Positions 1 to 11,770 of a stretch of 64,000 nucleotides of DNA are shown here, in pieces; position 1 is the first letter of the stretch, and the number at the start of each line of letters is the position of its first letter. The position numbers were made by a program, and so were the translations under genes. The notes beneath the pieces are model-generated. The model made no database searches, was not told the DNA's origin, and worked only from the letters and a program-made list of their open reading frames with translations. Source of the stretch: Otatea glauca (lineage: Eukaryota > Streptophyta > Magnoliopsida > Poales > Poaceae). The DNA is taken from the NCBI GenBank assembly GCA_036346275.1, contig JAYEVK010000148.1, forward strand, positions 1 to 64,000, given 5' to 3'.

Positions 1-3000
1 AGCCAAGTCTCCAATCCACCTCGCTCCTCCCAAACGACCGACCTACGCATAAGTGACCCTGTGGTCCTTAAGGCTATGGTCGCCAAGCCTCATCCTAAAT
101 CGAAAGGGCGGGGACGATTACGGAACTTGATAAATTCAAGATTGTTTAAATAGCGGTCTTTACAATCTAAAAGGATAAAGCTAACTATATTTTTATTCTT
201 CTTGGCGGCGGCCGGTGGCGAAGGCGGAGAGTTGGCTGCCTCGCTTCTGGAGGCGGCTGCGGCGGGATGCGGTGGCGATCTCTCGGCGTCTGCGGCTCGA
301 CCGGGAGCTCGAGCCGGTCGATCTCCTCGTCGATCCGGTTCCCAGCTCGCCGCTGCCCACCACCGCGATGGTCGATGCGTCGTATCTGAGATGGTGTTGA
401 CCCGGCGCCGGCGAAGCTCAAGCGCGGCCGGTGACCACCGCCTCTTCTCTGGTCGCTTTCGGGCCGGCCGACGGGGCAAGGCACTCCGGGCTGCCCGGCT
501 CAAGATGCGATCGCGACCTCGGCCGGCCTTGCGGGGCCTCGATTCGGCGCTCATCTCGGGCGGCCGTCCTCGCAACCTTTAACGCCGCCGGGCCTCGTCC
601 GGCCACGATACTGCGTCGCGAGCATTGAAGCCGTTCTCTGCGCCTCCGCGGCTCGGTTCTTCTGCGCTCTGCGGTGCGGAGATTTTGGATAAGTTCGCCA
701 CGCCGGTCGCATCCCCAAACTTAATTGAAGGGTGAGACACTACGAGGCGCGAGTTGGTCGGTTGCGACTTCGACTTGGCGCCTCGTATGAAGTCTTCGGC
801 TCGGCGATTCCTTGAGCGATCGCGCTAAGCGAACTTCGGGCGGCGTCCCCACGAGCCTTGTTTCGCTCGGTCGCGGGCGTGTTACTGCGTCTGCGGTCCC
901 CTCCTCGCGGCAACGGCGGCATCCTTAGCCTCGGTGACCTCCGTCGAAGGACTCGATTCGCCACTTTCGCCCTCAAGGCCTTGGCTCCTGGCGCTCATCA
1001 TGAAGGGCCTGTGGCCTCTTCAAATCCTTAGCGGATCACCACGCCTCCGGCCGCCTAATGCCCGGGCCTCTTGGGCTAAGCGCGCTCAAGCGCGGCCAGC
1101 CGCACTCCTCATTGCACCCGCCGGCGATCATCGGATGGCTGCAGAGCTCAACACAGCGCCTGGCGAGCCCGCAAGTCTTTGCAAAAGCGTGGACACTCCG
1201 TTAGTCATGCGGAAGAACTATAAAAATGTGCAGCGAGTCGAACTTTTGGTGACTTACAGGCGGTGTTTGGACTCCCGACCATCGTATCCAGCATACGGTG
1301 GAAGACTTGAGCAAGAGCGGACCTTCACGGATCGCCTATCTCGGCCGGCGTCGGTAGCGCCTTTGAAAGGCGGCCCGCTCGCTCTCCTCCTTTGGCCCAT
1401 GATGCCCGGGCCGGATTACACCCGCGCCCTCGCTTCGCCCGTTCGGGCGGGGCGTCGCCGTCAAAGCACCATGGGCAAGGGTGGCGAGGTCAACCCTTGA
1501 AACCCCTCGGCGACTGCGCTGCGAACATCGGTCGGCACCTCCCCACAGGGCGGGTCGAGCACCTCCGTCGCCGGCTCGCCACGGTGGCGCGATCACCGTG
1601 GCGCCATTGTCTCATCCTCGGCAGCGATCACATCGTCCGGTGGAGTCCCCGCCGGAGGCGCGGAAGTTCTTCTTCGACCCACGACCTCGGGTGAGGCCGT
1701 CCTCGAGCGGCGGCCGCGCCCTCGGGCGCCGCGCGCGACCTCCACCGACCCGATCGGGTCACCGCTCACACTGCGCCGATTGCTTGCGGGGCCGTCGCGG
1801 CACGCTCCACAGTCACCCAGTATAGGCGCTGTGCACGTTGCAAAGATTCAAGAAGTCGCTCGGCGGCTTTGCCAAAAGAAGAATGCTCCAATAAAGAAAC
1901 ACTTACAAGGCGGCGGGTGCGTGGCACGCGTGCCCTCTTTGAAGCCCCGCCAAAGGTCAAGTCGGTAGTCGCTTCCCGAAGCCACCTCCAGTAGAGGACG
2001 GCTGCGACGGCCCATGGCGCAAGATCGCCCCGCTTTGAGGATTCGTGGCCACAGGGCCGTGATGCCGATCTCGGCGAGTCGCGCTCGGCGCCGCCCGATC
2101 AGGCGGTCGGGAAAAAACCCACCATAGGGGTGGCGGAGCACTCCGCCATTGTCGATGGAGGTTGTCCCCACGGGCGGTGGTCTCCGACACATCCTCGTCG
2201 CGCGCGCCGCGCGCGTAGCGTTCCTTATGTTTCTTCCTCCTCCTTTCCTCCTTCCGGCTTCTTGCGGGAGGAGTCGACCTCTAGTCTTCGCGGGCGGCGC
2301 CTGCGCTTCCTTATCCCGGGGCGGCGCGGAAGACATCCCATGAGCCCCTAAGAGGATGCGGGAATGTCGGTCAAGTGCTAAGGACAAAGAAGAGAAGCGA
2401 AAGGAATTTCAACGGCTTACGGTTGGCGGAAAAGCGCGAGAATGGCTCGGGTGGCCATCGCGGCTCTACCATGGGTAGCTCGCCCGGTGAAAGCGGTATT
2501 TGTCGCGGCGTTTTGAGCGTAGAGCCATTGAACGCCCGGCCCTTGTTGGGCGAGGCGGTTTACCTCAGTACGCCGTGCTCGGCCGGCGCGAGCGGAGGCG
2601 AGCCACCAGCGCCACGGCGTCCGAGCGGCTGTCTTTCGAGCCTTGCACGGAAGAAGTGCCTCCCTAGCGCCAGTCGGCTCGATCCCGGAAGGCCTCGCCG
2701 GCGTGATGAAGATGGCGATGTGGAGGACCCCATTGGGGTTGAGATGGTGCACCTCCACCTTGTAATGAGGCAGGCCCGGATGAGCAGGTGCGGCCGGCGA
2801 GCCAAAGCAGCGCTCGAAGAACGAGCGGGCACCGCGATCTCGTCGCCCGCGGCGCGGGGTGGCAGCCCGGTCGGCACCCTCGGTAGGAAAGGTCTGCGGC
2901 ATGAGAAGCCCTTCTTCACCAAGCGAAGCGCCTGCTGTTGTCTTCGCGCGAGCACTCGGCCACGACATCTTCACGGGGAGGCAGTGGAAGGTGAGAAAGA

Positions 3001-3944
3001 AAGGTGGGGTTTTCTTTCCTTAGCTCTCTGGTGCTTTTCTTGTTTGAGCGAGAGCGAGAGAAGGCAAGAAAGCGTGACCACAAAGCACCCAGCAGGCGTA
3101 TTTATAGAGGGCGAGCAAGCGCGCGCAAGCGAGCACCGTCAAGCGAGCGTCGCGTCCACCTCGCGTGTTGCTTGACTGGTAACTCCAGTTTCAATACCAC
3201 TCCGCTTTTAATCCTGTCATGTCGGCGACAAGGGCCATAAAGACGCGCCCGAACAACGTGTCCGTAACCAATCGGTCTCGCCTTTGGCGGAGCAGTTGCT
3301 CGGGAACGCGTCGCGAAGCTCCACTCGGGCAGCTGCGGCCCAAGGCGGCAAAAGCTTTGTGGCTTGCGCCAGGCCCAGCGAGGTGTGGGTTCAAAAGGCC
3401 TACCCACGGATGGGTATAAGGCGCCCAAACAAAACTTGAGCAAAGGCGGTATGAGGTGAGCCCCACGGTGGGCCCTCGGTTCGGTCGGTGTGCCTAATCA
3501 CCTCTACTCGCGTCCGAGACCATACTTCACACTCTCGGGAGCTCATCAATGAGCGACGACCCGGTGTGCTCTGGGTCGGCGGATGACCCGAGTCCATACG
3601 GATTGAGTAGAAAGGTTTTTATGGGTCGCCCCACAGCGAGGCAGACACCCTACTGGGACCGTCGCTCGGAAGGGTCCCCCTTGGCGGGACCTCCCGGGAC
3701 CCACTCGGACTACCGCTATTAGCTCCATGAGCACGGCGTTCAAACCAGCGCAGTGCGCGCCGCTCATCCCTCCGGGTCCCACACTGCGGATGGGGTATAC
3801 ATGTGGGATAGCGGTGGCCATTCCTCTCGGCTACCCTCGCCCAACGAGAACTCGAAGCATGCCCCACGCCCGGCTACGACGGTAGCGAGCACTCACGTCC
3901 AGCCACGGCCAGGCGAGCACTCACGTCTAGCTACGGCGTTAAGC
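1..3944 (+). mobile_element. Decayed GC-rich internal region of a gypsy element
   Basis: This stretch is GC-rich and has no convincing protein gene; the open frames in it are arginine- and alanine-rich low-complexity frames on both strands with no recognisable domain. It leads directly into a minisatellite and then into a 3' LTR, which is the order seen between pol and the 3' LTR in Tat-lineage gypsy elements. I therefore infer that it is the 3' non-coding part of such an element, with gag-pol beyond the left edge. A TATA-like TATTTATAG near 3099 could belong to an older nested LTR. The orientation is inferred only from the LTR at 6729-7677. Confidence 0.5.
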
Positions 3945-5805
3945 GAGCACTTTCGGACACCGAACCTCACGAGGCATCCGGTCGTCCTGCCGACCAAGGC
4001 GATCGGACACGAGAACCTCCGAGGCATCCGGTCATCCTGCCCACCAAGGCACTATCTAGCTCTGACGATAAGCGAGCACTCGGACACGAGAACCTCACAG
4101 AGGCATCCGGTCGTCCTGCAGGCCAAACCTTTGTCTAGCTCTGACGTTAAGCGAGCACTCGGACACCGAACCTCCCAGAGGCATCCGGTCGTCCCTGCCG
4201 ACCAAAGCGATCGGACACCGAACCTCACAGAGGCATCCGATCGTCCTACCGACCAAGGCGGTCGGACACCCGAACCTCTCGAGGCATCCGGTCGTCTCCG
4301 CCACCAAGGCACTGGGACACGAACCTCACAGAGGCATCCGGTCGTCCTGCCGACCAAGGCACTCGGACACCGAACCTCACAGAGGCATCCGGTCGTCCCG
4401 CCGACCAAAGCGATCGGACACCGAACCTCTCAGAGGCATCCGTCGTCCTGCCGACCAAGCACTTTCGGACACGAACTCACGAGGCATCCGGTCGTCCGGC
4501 CGACCAAGGCTTTGTCTAGCTCTGACGTTAAGCGAGCACTCGGACACGAACCTCCCAGAGGCATCCGGTCGTCCTGCCCGACCAAAGCGATCGGACACCG
4601 AACCTCACGAGAGGCATCCGGTCGTCCTGCCGACCAAAGCGATCGGACACTGAACCTCACGAGGCATCCGGTCGTCCTGCCGACCAAAGCGATCGGACAC
4701 CGAACCCTCAGAGGCATCGGTCGTCCTGCCGACCAAAGCGCCGGACACCGAACCTCACGAGGCATCCGGTCGTCCTGCCGCCACCAAGGCAGCGTCTGCT
4801 ACGACGTTAAGCGAGCACTTTCGGACACGAACCTCCCGAGGCATCGGTCGTCCTGCCGACCAAAGCGATCGGACACGAGAACCTCACAGAGGCATCCGGT
4901 CGTCCTGTCGACCAAAGCGATCGGACACGAACCTCGGAGGCATCGGTGCGTCCTGCCGACCAAGGCACTCGGACACGAGAACCTCACAGAGGCATCCGGT
5001 CGTCCTGGCGGCCAAGGCACTCTCGGACACGAACCTCTCGAGGCATCCGGTCGTCCCGCCGACCAAAGCGATCGGACACAAAACCTCACGAGGCATCCGG
5101 TGCGTCCCTGCCGACCAAAACCTTTATCTGAATTCTGACGTTAAGCGAGCACTCGAACACGAACCTCACGAGGCATCCGGTCGTCCCGCCGACCAAAGCG
5201 ATCGGACATCGAACCTCACGAGGCATCCGGTCGTCCTGCCGACCAAAGCGGTCGGACACGAACCTCTCGAGGCATCGGTCGTCCTGCCGACCAAGGCACT
5301 TCGGACACGAGAACCTCACAGAGCATCCGGTGCGTCCCTGCCGACCAAGGCACTCGGTCACCCGAACCTCTCGAGGCATTCGGTCGTCCTGCCGACCAAG
5401 GCGATCGGACACAAAACCTCCGCAGAGGCATCCGGTCGTCCTCGCCGACCAAGGCCTTTGTCTAGCTACGATGTTAAGCGAGCACTCGGACACGAACCTC
5501 ACGAGGCATCCGGTCGTCCTGCCGACCAAAGCGATCGGACATCGAGAACCTCAAAGAGGCATCGGTCGTCCCGCCGACCAAGGCGATCGGACACCGAACC
5601 TCACGAGAGGCATCCGGTCGTCCTGCCGACCAAGGCACTCGGACATCGAACCTCACAGAGGCATCCGGTCGTCCTGCCGACCAAGGCACTCGGACACCAA
5701 AACCTCACAGAGGCATCCGGTCGTCCTGCCGACCAAGGCACTGTCTAGCTACTGACGTTAAGCGAGCACTCGAACACCGAACCTCACAGAGGCATCCGGC
5801 CGCAT
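3945..5805. repeat. ~50-bp minisatellite array with longer interspersed units
   Basis: About 33 tandem copies of a ~50-bp unit are visible, each containing the core GAGGCATCCGGTCGTCCTGC followed by CGACCAA and CGGACAC. At roughly 4060, 4135, 4513, 4797, 5125, 5460 and 5745 the unit is extended by ~28 bp ending in GACGTTAAGCGAGCACT. In the right half these long units recur every ~285-335 bp, giving a higher-order repeat. Units differ mainly by single-base losses (CACAGAGG/CACGAGG, CATCCGG/CATCGG). A 461-codon open frame runs through the array but is a by-product of the repeat. Minisatellites are known in the pol-to-LTR spacer of Tat/Ogre-type elements. Confidence 0.9.
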
Positions 5806-6728
5806 GCCGACCAAAGCGCGAATCACAACGATTAAAATTAAAGCAAACTCATCGCAAAGACATTTTCATAAAGAGAAAGAAAATTTCATTATAGGCCAAC
5901 AGCTCGGACTTTACGACTTTACACGATGCAAGACCGGATACAAGAGTGGCCACGCGCACCACGGCGGGGACTCTACCCACGCCTAGAACCTATCAAACAT
6001 CCGTGCGGCATCGGTGGCACCGGCGGCATCTTTGGTAGGCCCTGCTCGTCGACGGGACGGCCGCCGCGTCGCGAAGTAACTGCGTCGATGCCTCGTTGCC
6101 GTTCAGCGACATCGACGCGGCCGCACTACCCTTCGGTCGGCGCCCTTGCGCCATCGCCTCGAAGGCCCCCTTACCACCTCGAGCCTCGGGCGGCCTCGGC
6201 GGTAGCGTCAACGAAGCGGCGTCACGGGCTGCGGCTTCTTCCTCCTAAGCTCGGCCATCGCTGGTCGAACTCAGCCCAAAGCTCGGCGGAGGATCTTCTT
6301 CTTCCACCGCGCGCCATCGCGAAGCTAAAGACTAGAGGTGTCTGAAGCCATTTGAAAGAAACGAAGAAAGAGCTCTCATCCCTTCAAGCAAGCTACAACG
6401 CACATATATATATATCCGGACGAAGGAGGCTAAGCTTCTCAAAGTAAATGCGGGTCTTAGGAAAGCGAAGCGTCCTTCACGAACCGAAGCGATCAAGAAG
6501 ACTAGCGGTAACACGCCAAACTATACTCGGCATGTGCAACGAGGCGAGTAAAAGCCTCCGGCGGTTCAAATGCCCCCGGCCAAACTCCAGGGCAGCCGTC
6601 GGATCTAACGAGGCACACGGCGGAAATCGCTTAAGCGGATCTGCCGGACCGACCGACCGGGCCCGCCACCACTTTCGTCAAAGTTCAACCCTAACCGAAT
6701 CTGCGAAATCGCTCGGGAGTTGGGGCTC
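5806..6728 (+). mobile_element. Remaining 3' internal region before the LTR
   Basis: This is non-coding DNA between the minisatellite and the 3' LTR. It is AT-richer at 5820-5900 and GC-rich after that. The last bases (6715-6728, GGGAGTTGGGGCTC) are purine-rich and act as a plausible polypurine tract for an LTR starting TGACG at 6729. I recognise no protein. Confidence 0.45.
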
Positions 6729-7677
6729 TGACGAATACTAATAACGAGGTACCCAGCCCGGCGGCGAGCGGCCTCAAGCATATCTCGGCTCAACAGCGCG
6801 CCGCCCACCACCGACCGAATCGCTGCGAACCGCACAAGACATCCGCTCCCGGCCGGGCGGCGAAGCGACTCGGCCGAGACGGCGCTCCGACCCCCTCTTG
6901 GCGGGCGGGATCCCCGACTCCGGCCGGACGGCGCTCGACCCTCTTGGCGGGCGGGATCCCGACTCCGGCCGGACAACGCTCTGACCCTCTTGGCGGGCGG
7001 GATCTCCGACTCCAACCGAACCGAGGTGGACGGACGCCGAGGGCGCGTGTCGAGTCCTCATCGACCTACCGCCACGTACCCCGAATGAGGTCAATCGAGT
7101 GACTATACAAGGCGGTGGCTCCTTCCCAAGAAGATCGTGATTGCGAAGACAAAGCTTCGGCCCCATCAACCGATCCACGTCTGATCTGAGCGCGCGCTCC
7201 TCGGCGGCACCAACGTCACGCACCGCGGCGTCGGCGTCGCAAGGATCACGAGAGGGCAAGTCGCTATTTCGTGGAATCGTAACCTCCACGACCACCAAGG
7301 CTATCAACCCAGCATGGGCAAGGCGGGTGGCGACCAGTCCACGGGACGAAGGACCGAGCTCTAACATAGGTCACCTCGCTCTTCCCCCAACTCGATGTAA
7401 CCTGCCTCTTCCTTCTGTATAAAAGGAGGCAGGACTAAACGATTAAAAGAGGCGAGAGAGAGGGGAGACATAAGAACACGAGGAGACTAAGTCATTTAGG
7501 TGCCTCGTGCCCAGAAAAACATAGTGCAAAAAGCAATACAATACGGCCATCCGGCGGAGTAGGGACTTTCGGCCGAACGGTATACATCTTGGACTCACGA
7601 GTCTAACCATTCAGGGAGTGGAACGCGCGACCCCCTAGACTTACAAATTTACTTGCCGGCGCTCGAAAACGCCGACA
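6729..7677 (+). mobile_element. 3' LTR of the left gypsy element
   Basis: The segment begins TGACGAATAC just after a purine-rich tract and ends GCCGACA (CA end), where the sequence switches abruptly to a different LTR family. A TATA box (TATAAAA, 7418-7424) places the start of transcription near 7450. About three copies of a ~53-bp repeat containing CTTGGCGGGCGGGAT lie at 6876-7015, so the U3 region has its own small tandem array. The 5' partner LTR and the left target duplication are outside the window, so the exact ends are unconfirmed. Confidence 0.6.
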
Positions 7678-8508
7678 CAGAGCTTTGTAAAGGTTTTGTC
7701 ATGATCTCTCTGCTGACACACCAAGGAAGTGTGTTAATTGCATAGCAACAAGAGATGATTATGTCGTGTGGGTAAAGCGCATAACCTTTGCAGAGTGTCA
7801 AATCTATTCGAATAGTCGTGCTCACGGTTTTGAGCAATGCTCAAGAATTATGGTCAAGGGTTATATTTTGTAAAATAAACTTGGATGGGAAGGATGGATG
7901 CACATGGAAAGTGAAAATATGATTTAGGGCTGGAAGCCAGGTTTACTAGAGAAATACTTGAAAGCTATTATTTACTGTTATTTGTTTTACTGTCATTTCA
8001 ATCTATTTATTGTATTCTTTTATAAATGCTGTTTTATTGCAAAATAACCAATTCAATAATTCATTTGGAATAAGCCAAGCATGTAGTATAATATACTTGC
8101 ATTATGTGTACAACTTGTTGAGTGCTTTAAGTACTCACCCTTGCCAACAATTAAATCATCAGTTGAGGAGAAGTCTACACCTTCGAAAGAGATGAAGTTC
8201 CACGAGAAGACGATTATCTAGGAGTTGAACCTTGTCAGATGCCTGTGGCATGTTGATGTGATTCACCGATGTTCTTCATTCTGCTGCTGTTTATTTATTT
8301 TGATTCAGAGCCATCAAGGCCTAATAAGAGTAAGGCTGACCCTAAGGTCATTCAACTATGTTTTATTTATTATATGATGTCTTTTGTTATGTTTCCGCTG
8401 TGTATGATTGTGATATTCATCTATATTGAGCCTGTGTGCACTAGCGTGATCCTGGACTAATGCGATATACACAGAGGGTCTGGATTTACATATTTGGGTC
8501 CCGACAAA
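7678..8508 (+). mobile_element. Truncated Tekay-type LTR (3' part)
   Basis: This segment resembles the 3' part of the LTRs at 46817-49932 and 55601-58714. Shared blocks are GGGTAAAG-GCATAACCT, GAGCAATGCTC and the run TGAGTGCTTTAAGTACTCAC near 8118. It ends GGGTCCCGACA in the position where the other LTRs end GGGTCCTTACA. Its 5' part is missing because the gypsy element to the left lies against it. It is an old solo or broken LTR. Short frames within it are not genes. Confidence 0.7.
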
Positions 8509-9760
8509 GACTGTGAGGGAACTCAACCTAGAAAGAAGAGAGAACAACTAATTGGTGATAGCAACCTATAGCATAAGATGAGAGGTCCATACAAAGCATG
8601 CCAGAAGTCTAAGTGAAGTGAACTCAGAACTTTAGAACCAAAGCCCAAAAATTCCTAGAAGAAGCAAAAGAAAGAAAATAATAGAAGTAAACATATATAG
8701 TACATAATATACAAAGCCTAGCTACCCCTCAAGAAATGCCGTAAGGGCACACAACTCCAAGCTCTCCCCTCAAGGCTACAAACCTAGAACTATCCAAAGG
8801 CTTTGTAAAGATATCGACAATCTGGTGGCCACTCTCCACAAACTGGAGCACTATATCACCCTTCTCCATATGGTCTCTAAGGAAGTGATATCTAATATAT
8901 ATATGCTTGGTCCTAGAGTGCTACGCTGGGTTTTTAGCAATACAAATGGCAGAAGTGTTGTCACAGAAAAGTGGAACACTATCTATGTCTAACCCAAAGT
9001 CCCGCAAGGACGATTTCATCCAAAGCACTGATGCACCACTAGCGGTACCAGCGCACTAAACCTCGTGGTAGGTCGTATAACTCGGACTACTTCCTAGATG
9101 ACCAAGAAATAAGAGAAGTGCCAATGAATTGGCAAGTGCCAGAAGTGCTCTTCCTATCTATCCTATAGCAAGCAAAGTCTGCATCTGAAAAGGCACTAAG
9201 GGACAGACAAGAAGAGGAAGAATATTAAATACCATAGTCAATGGTAGCTCGAAGATACCTGAAGATGTGCTTCACCGCTTGGCGGTGAGAGGCGCGAGGA
9301 GAAGCCTAAAATGAGTGCACAAATACACTGCAAGATGCATGTTCGACTTTGAAGCAGTGAGGTACAAGAGGGAGCCGATTATACTCCTGAACTCTTTCCG
9401 ATCAACTGGCTTACCATCCTCACTAGGCTCAAGGACATTAGTGGTGGCCATAGGAGTCGTCACCGGTTTTCCATCCAACATGTCGTAGTGTCTCAGGAGG
9501 TCTCGAATGTACTTGCCTTGATACAAGAAAATACCCTTCCGAGTTTACATGATCTAGAAACCGAGGAAGTAGGTCAACTCGTCCATCATGCTCATCTCGA
9601 ACTCTGTGCTCATCACATATGAAAACTGAGACACAAGAGAGTGCGAAGAGCCACCAAAGATAATATCGTCCATATAAATCTAGACAAGCAGAAAGTCAAT
9701 ATCCTAGTGTCTGATGAGCAGAGTCTTGTCTACTTTACCCATATCAAAACCATGACTAAG
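8509..9760 (-). pseudogene. Copia reverse transcriptase / RNase H remnant (SIRE/Maximus-like)
   Basis: Read on the minus strand, this contains the 3' half of a copia pol. The reverse transcriptase catalytic block YMDDIIFG lies near 9655-9680, followed by a block with FEMSMM, the LLYLTASKSNMHLAVYLCTHF-like segment at ~9330-9400, and RNase H ending with an ADIFTKPL-type tail (here VDIFTKPL) near 8810-8830. The protein stops around 8740. Several stops and frameshifts break it. The motif wording fits the SIRE/Maximus lineage. No matching 3' LTR is seen between 8509 and 8740, so this end is probably deleted. Confidence 0.8.
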
Positions 9761-9796
9761 AAGGACTTAAGCCTCTCATACCAAATCTCTAGGGGC

Positions 9797-10656
9797 CTAC
9801 TTAAGTCCATATAAAGCTTTGTAAAGCTTATAGACATGGTTTGGGTACTTAAGGTTCTCATAGAAACTCTCAAAGAAGGAGTTCTTGAACTCTATGCCAT
9901 TATCACCGCGTATAGCTCGTAAGGCACCAGAGAGCTTAATAGACAACCTACGGGCCAAATCCCTAAAATAGGTAAAAGACTCATCCTTCGAGGCCATGAA
10001 AGATACCCAATAATATATAAAAAATCATCGACAATAACAAGAACATACCACTTTCCATCCGCTGTCTGCACTCTAGCTGGACCAATAGTGTCCATATGTA
10101 AAAACTGTCCTGGTGTATCAGTCATCACAACATTGATTAGGGGATGAGAAGTAGCAACCATCTTGCCATGTCGGCAAGGAGATCAAATGAAGTCTTTGCC
10201 AATCTTGAGTTTGGGCAAACCACGAATAAGATCATGGCTGTTAACTCGGGTCAAATAATCAAATCCAATGTGACCAAGTCTCCTATGCAAGAAAGAGAGA
10301 TCATGGGACTCTGAAACAACTAAGCAACGAAGAGAATCACTAGAAGAATCAGAAAAAATAGCACGAAAGACTCTCTCAAACCTAGGAATCCTGCAAACTA
10401 ACCCTTCAAAAGAATCGAGAATTCTCCAGGCATTACGCTTGAAGCTTACCTCGAAATCATCATCAATAAGCTGAGAAAATGAAAGCAAATTATACTGCAG
10501 CTTACTAACCAAGGCAACATCCTTAAGAAAGAATTTTTCATTAATACGAATAGAGCCTTTGGCGATGACACGGCCTGAAGAAGCATCCCCAAAGGTGATT
10601 AGCTCATCACCTGGGGCACGGGCTAGGGAAGAGAACCAACGTGAGTCCTCGATCAT
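9797..10656 (-). pseudogene. Copia protease/GAG-pre-integrase and integrase remnant
   Basis: The minus strand from 10656 to 10183 encodes the region after the protease, with the GAG-pre-integrase pattern SFLHRRLGHIGFDYL near 10250-10300. From 10161 the integrase core begins with the PGQFLHMDTIGPARV segment (first catalytic Asp) and continues through VLVIVDDF. The downstream part of integrase, 9797-9997, is in a different frame. It sits in the expected order between the gag remnant and the reverse transcriptase. Multiple frame breaks mean it cannot make an active polyprotein. Confidence 0.8.
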
Positions 10657-10722
10657 GTGGCGAGAGCAACTAGAGTCTACAAGCCAAACATCTCCTTTCC
10701 CAGCCTGATGAACCTCATCTGA

Positions 10723-11770
10723 CTAGTTGTAGAGCTCGATGTCACTGATGCCTTTCTCGTCGGCCATGAAGCACATGCCGGTGAAGTCGTTACCGCCCTT
10801 GGTCTTCTCTTGCGGATCATCCTCTCCATTGTTGTCGTTCCATGTCTCGATGTTGGAGAGGTTGATGTCGTTGAGTGCGGCAAGGACACGGTGGAAGAAC
10901 TTCTTGTTCTTCGCGAATTTGCGGTACTTCTTCTCATGCGTAGGATCACGAACTAGAGCCTTCTTGTTGCAGTTCTTGTCGGTGTAGTCGATCTTCCCAG
11001 AACTGCCGTGATCATTCTTGCCCTTCTCCTGCTTAGGGTAGTTGGCTCGAATGTGGTTGGAGCCACCACACTCGATGCAGGTGATCGATCCACCTCTCCT
11101 CATCTCTCTCACCCTCTTGTATGTGTGGGAGAACTTTCTGGCTAAGAGGGCGAGCTCATTTTCTGAAAATCTCTCTAGGTGGTCATCGCTCATCTCACAA
11201 AGAGCGAAGAGGGAAAAACCAAAAAAACTCTCAGAAGCAGGATCAGTGATCAAGGCCATCGATTGTGACTTTGTCTTGCGAGAGACAACGTCAATCTCAT
11301 GAGTCTTGAGTTGGGAATAAATTCCGTCAAGAGTCAAGGTCGACAAGTCCCTCATCTCCTAAACTCAAAGATCAAGTGCTGTCAGAAAATACCGAGCATT
11401 ATCCGAGTCAGGGTATGTGGTACCAACTATTCGAAGATCGCTCAGGATCGTCATGAAACGACCAAAGCACTCATCCAAGGACTCCCCAGCGTGCTGCTCA
11501 AACTTATTGTAGTCACGCTTGTACTGATCTTGCCTCACCGTTTGATTTGGGTGGTGCCCTCATGGTAAGCATCGAGGGTCACCCAAATCTGGTGTGCAGA
11601 CCGTAAGTGGAAGATTTGGCTATACTCACTACGGCTAACCCCCTGTATGTGGATGTTCCTTGCCTTAGCATTCACCTCAATGTCAGCCATATTCGTGGCA
11701 TTGACATTCTTATCAGCTGGAACAACATACGGGAGCTTCAGCTTCTGCCTAAAGGGTTACGGTAGGCTAC
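10723..11770 (-). pseudogene. Copia gag remnant with CCHC knuckle
   Basis: The longest frame, 11355-10723 (210 aa), encodes the gag C-terminal half, with a CCHC-like knuckle CIECGGSNHIRANYPK in which the last Cys is replaced by Tyr (near 11030-11080). Upstream, broken frames up to about 11770 encode the gag N-terminal half (KARNIHIQ, SAHQIWVTLDAYHEGT). The order gag, protease, integrase, reverse transcriptase, RNase H is that of Ty1/copia, all on the minus strand. A stop after the RNYP-like region separates it from pol. The element is dead. Confidence 0.8.

Noticed and set aside
90..3240. Many Arg/Ala/Pro-rich open frames on both strands
   Set aside because: High GC content gives long random frames; overlapping frames on both strands are similar in length and no motif is seen.
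3753..5138. 461-codon open frame on the plus strand
   Set aside because: It runs through the minisatellite; the repeat has few stops in that frame and the product is only a degenerate RHPVVLPTK-type repeat with no domain.
3945..5805. CRISPR-like array
   Set aside because: Units are directly contiguous with no unique spacers, and the DNA is plant nuclear.
6605..7422. Frames of 93-197 codons in the left LTR
   Set aside because: They lie in U3 of the LTR and reflect a short tandem repeat; no domain and no codon pattern.
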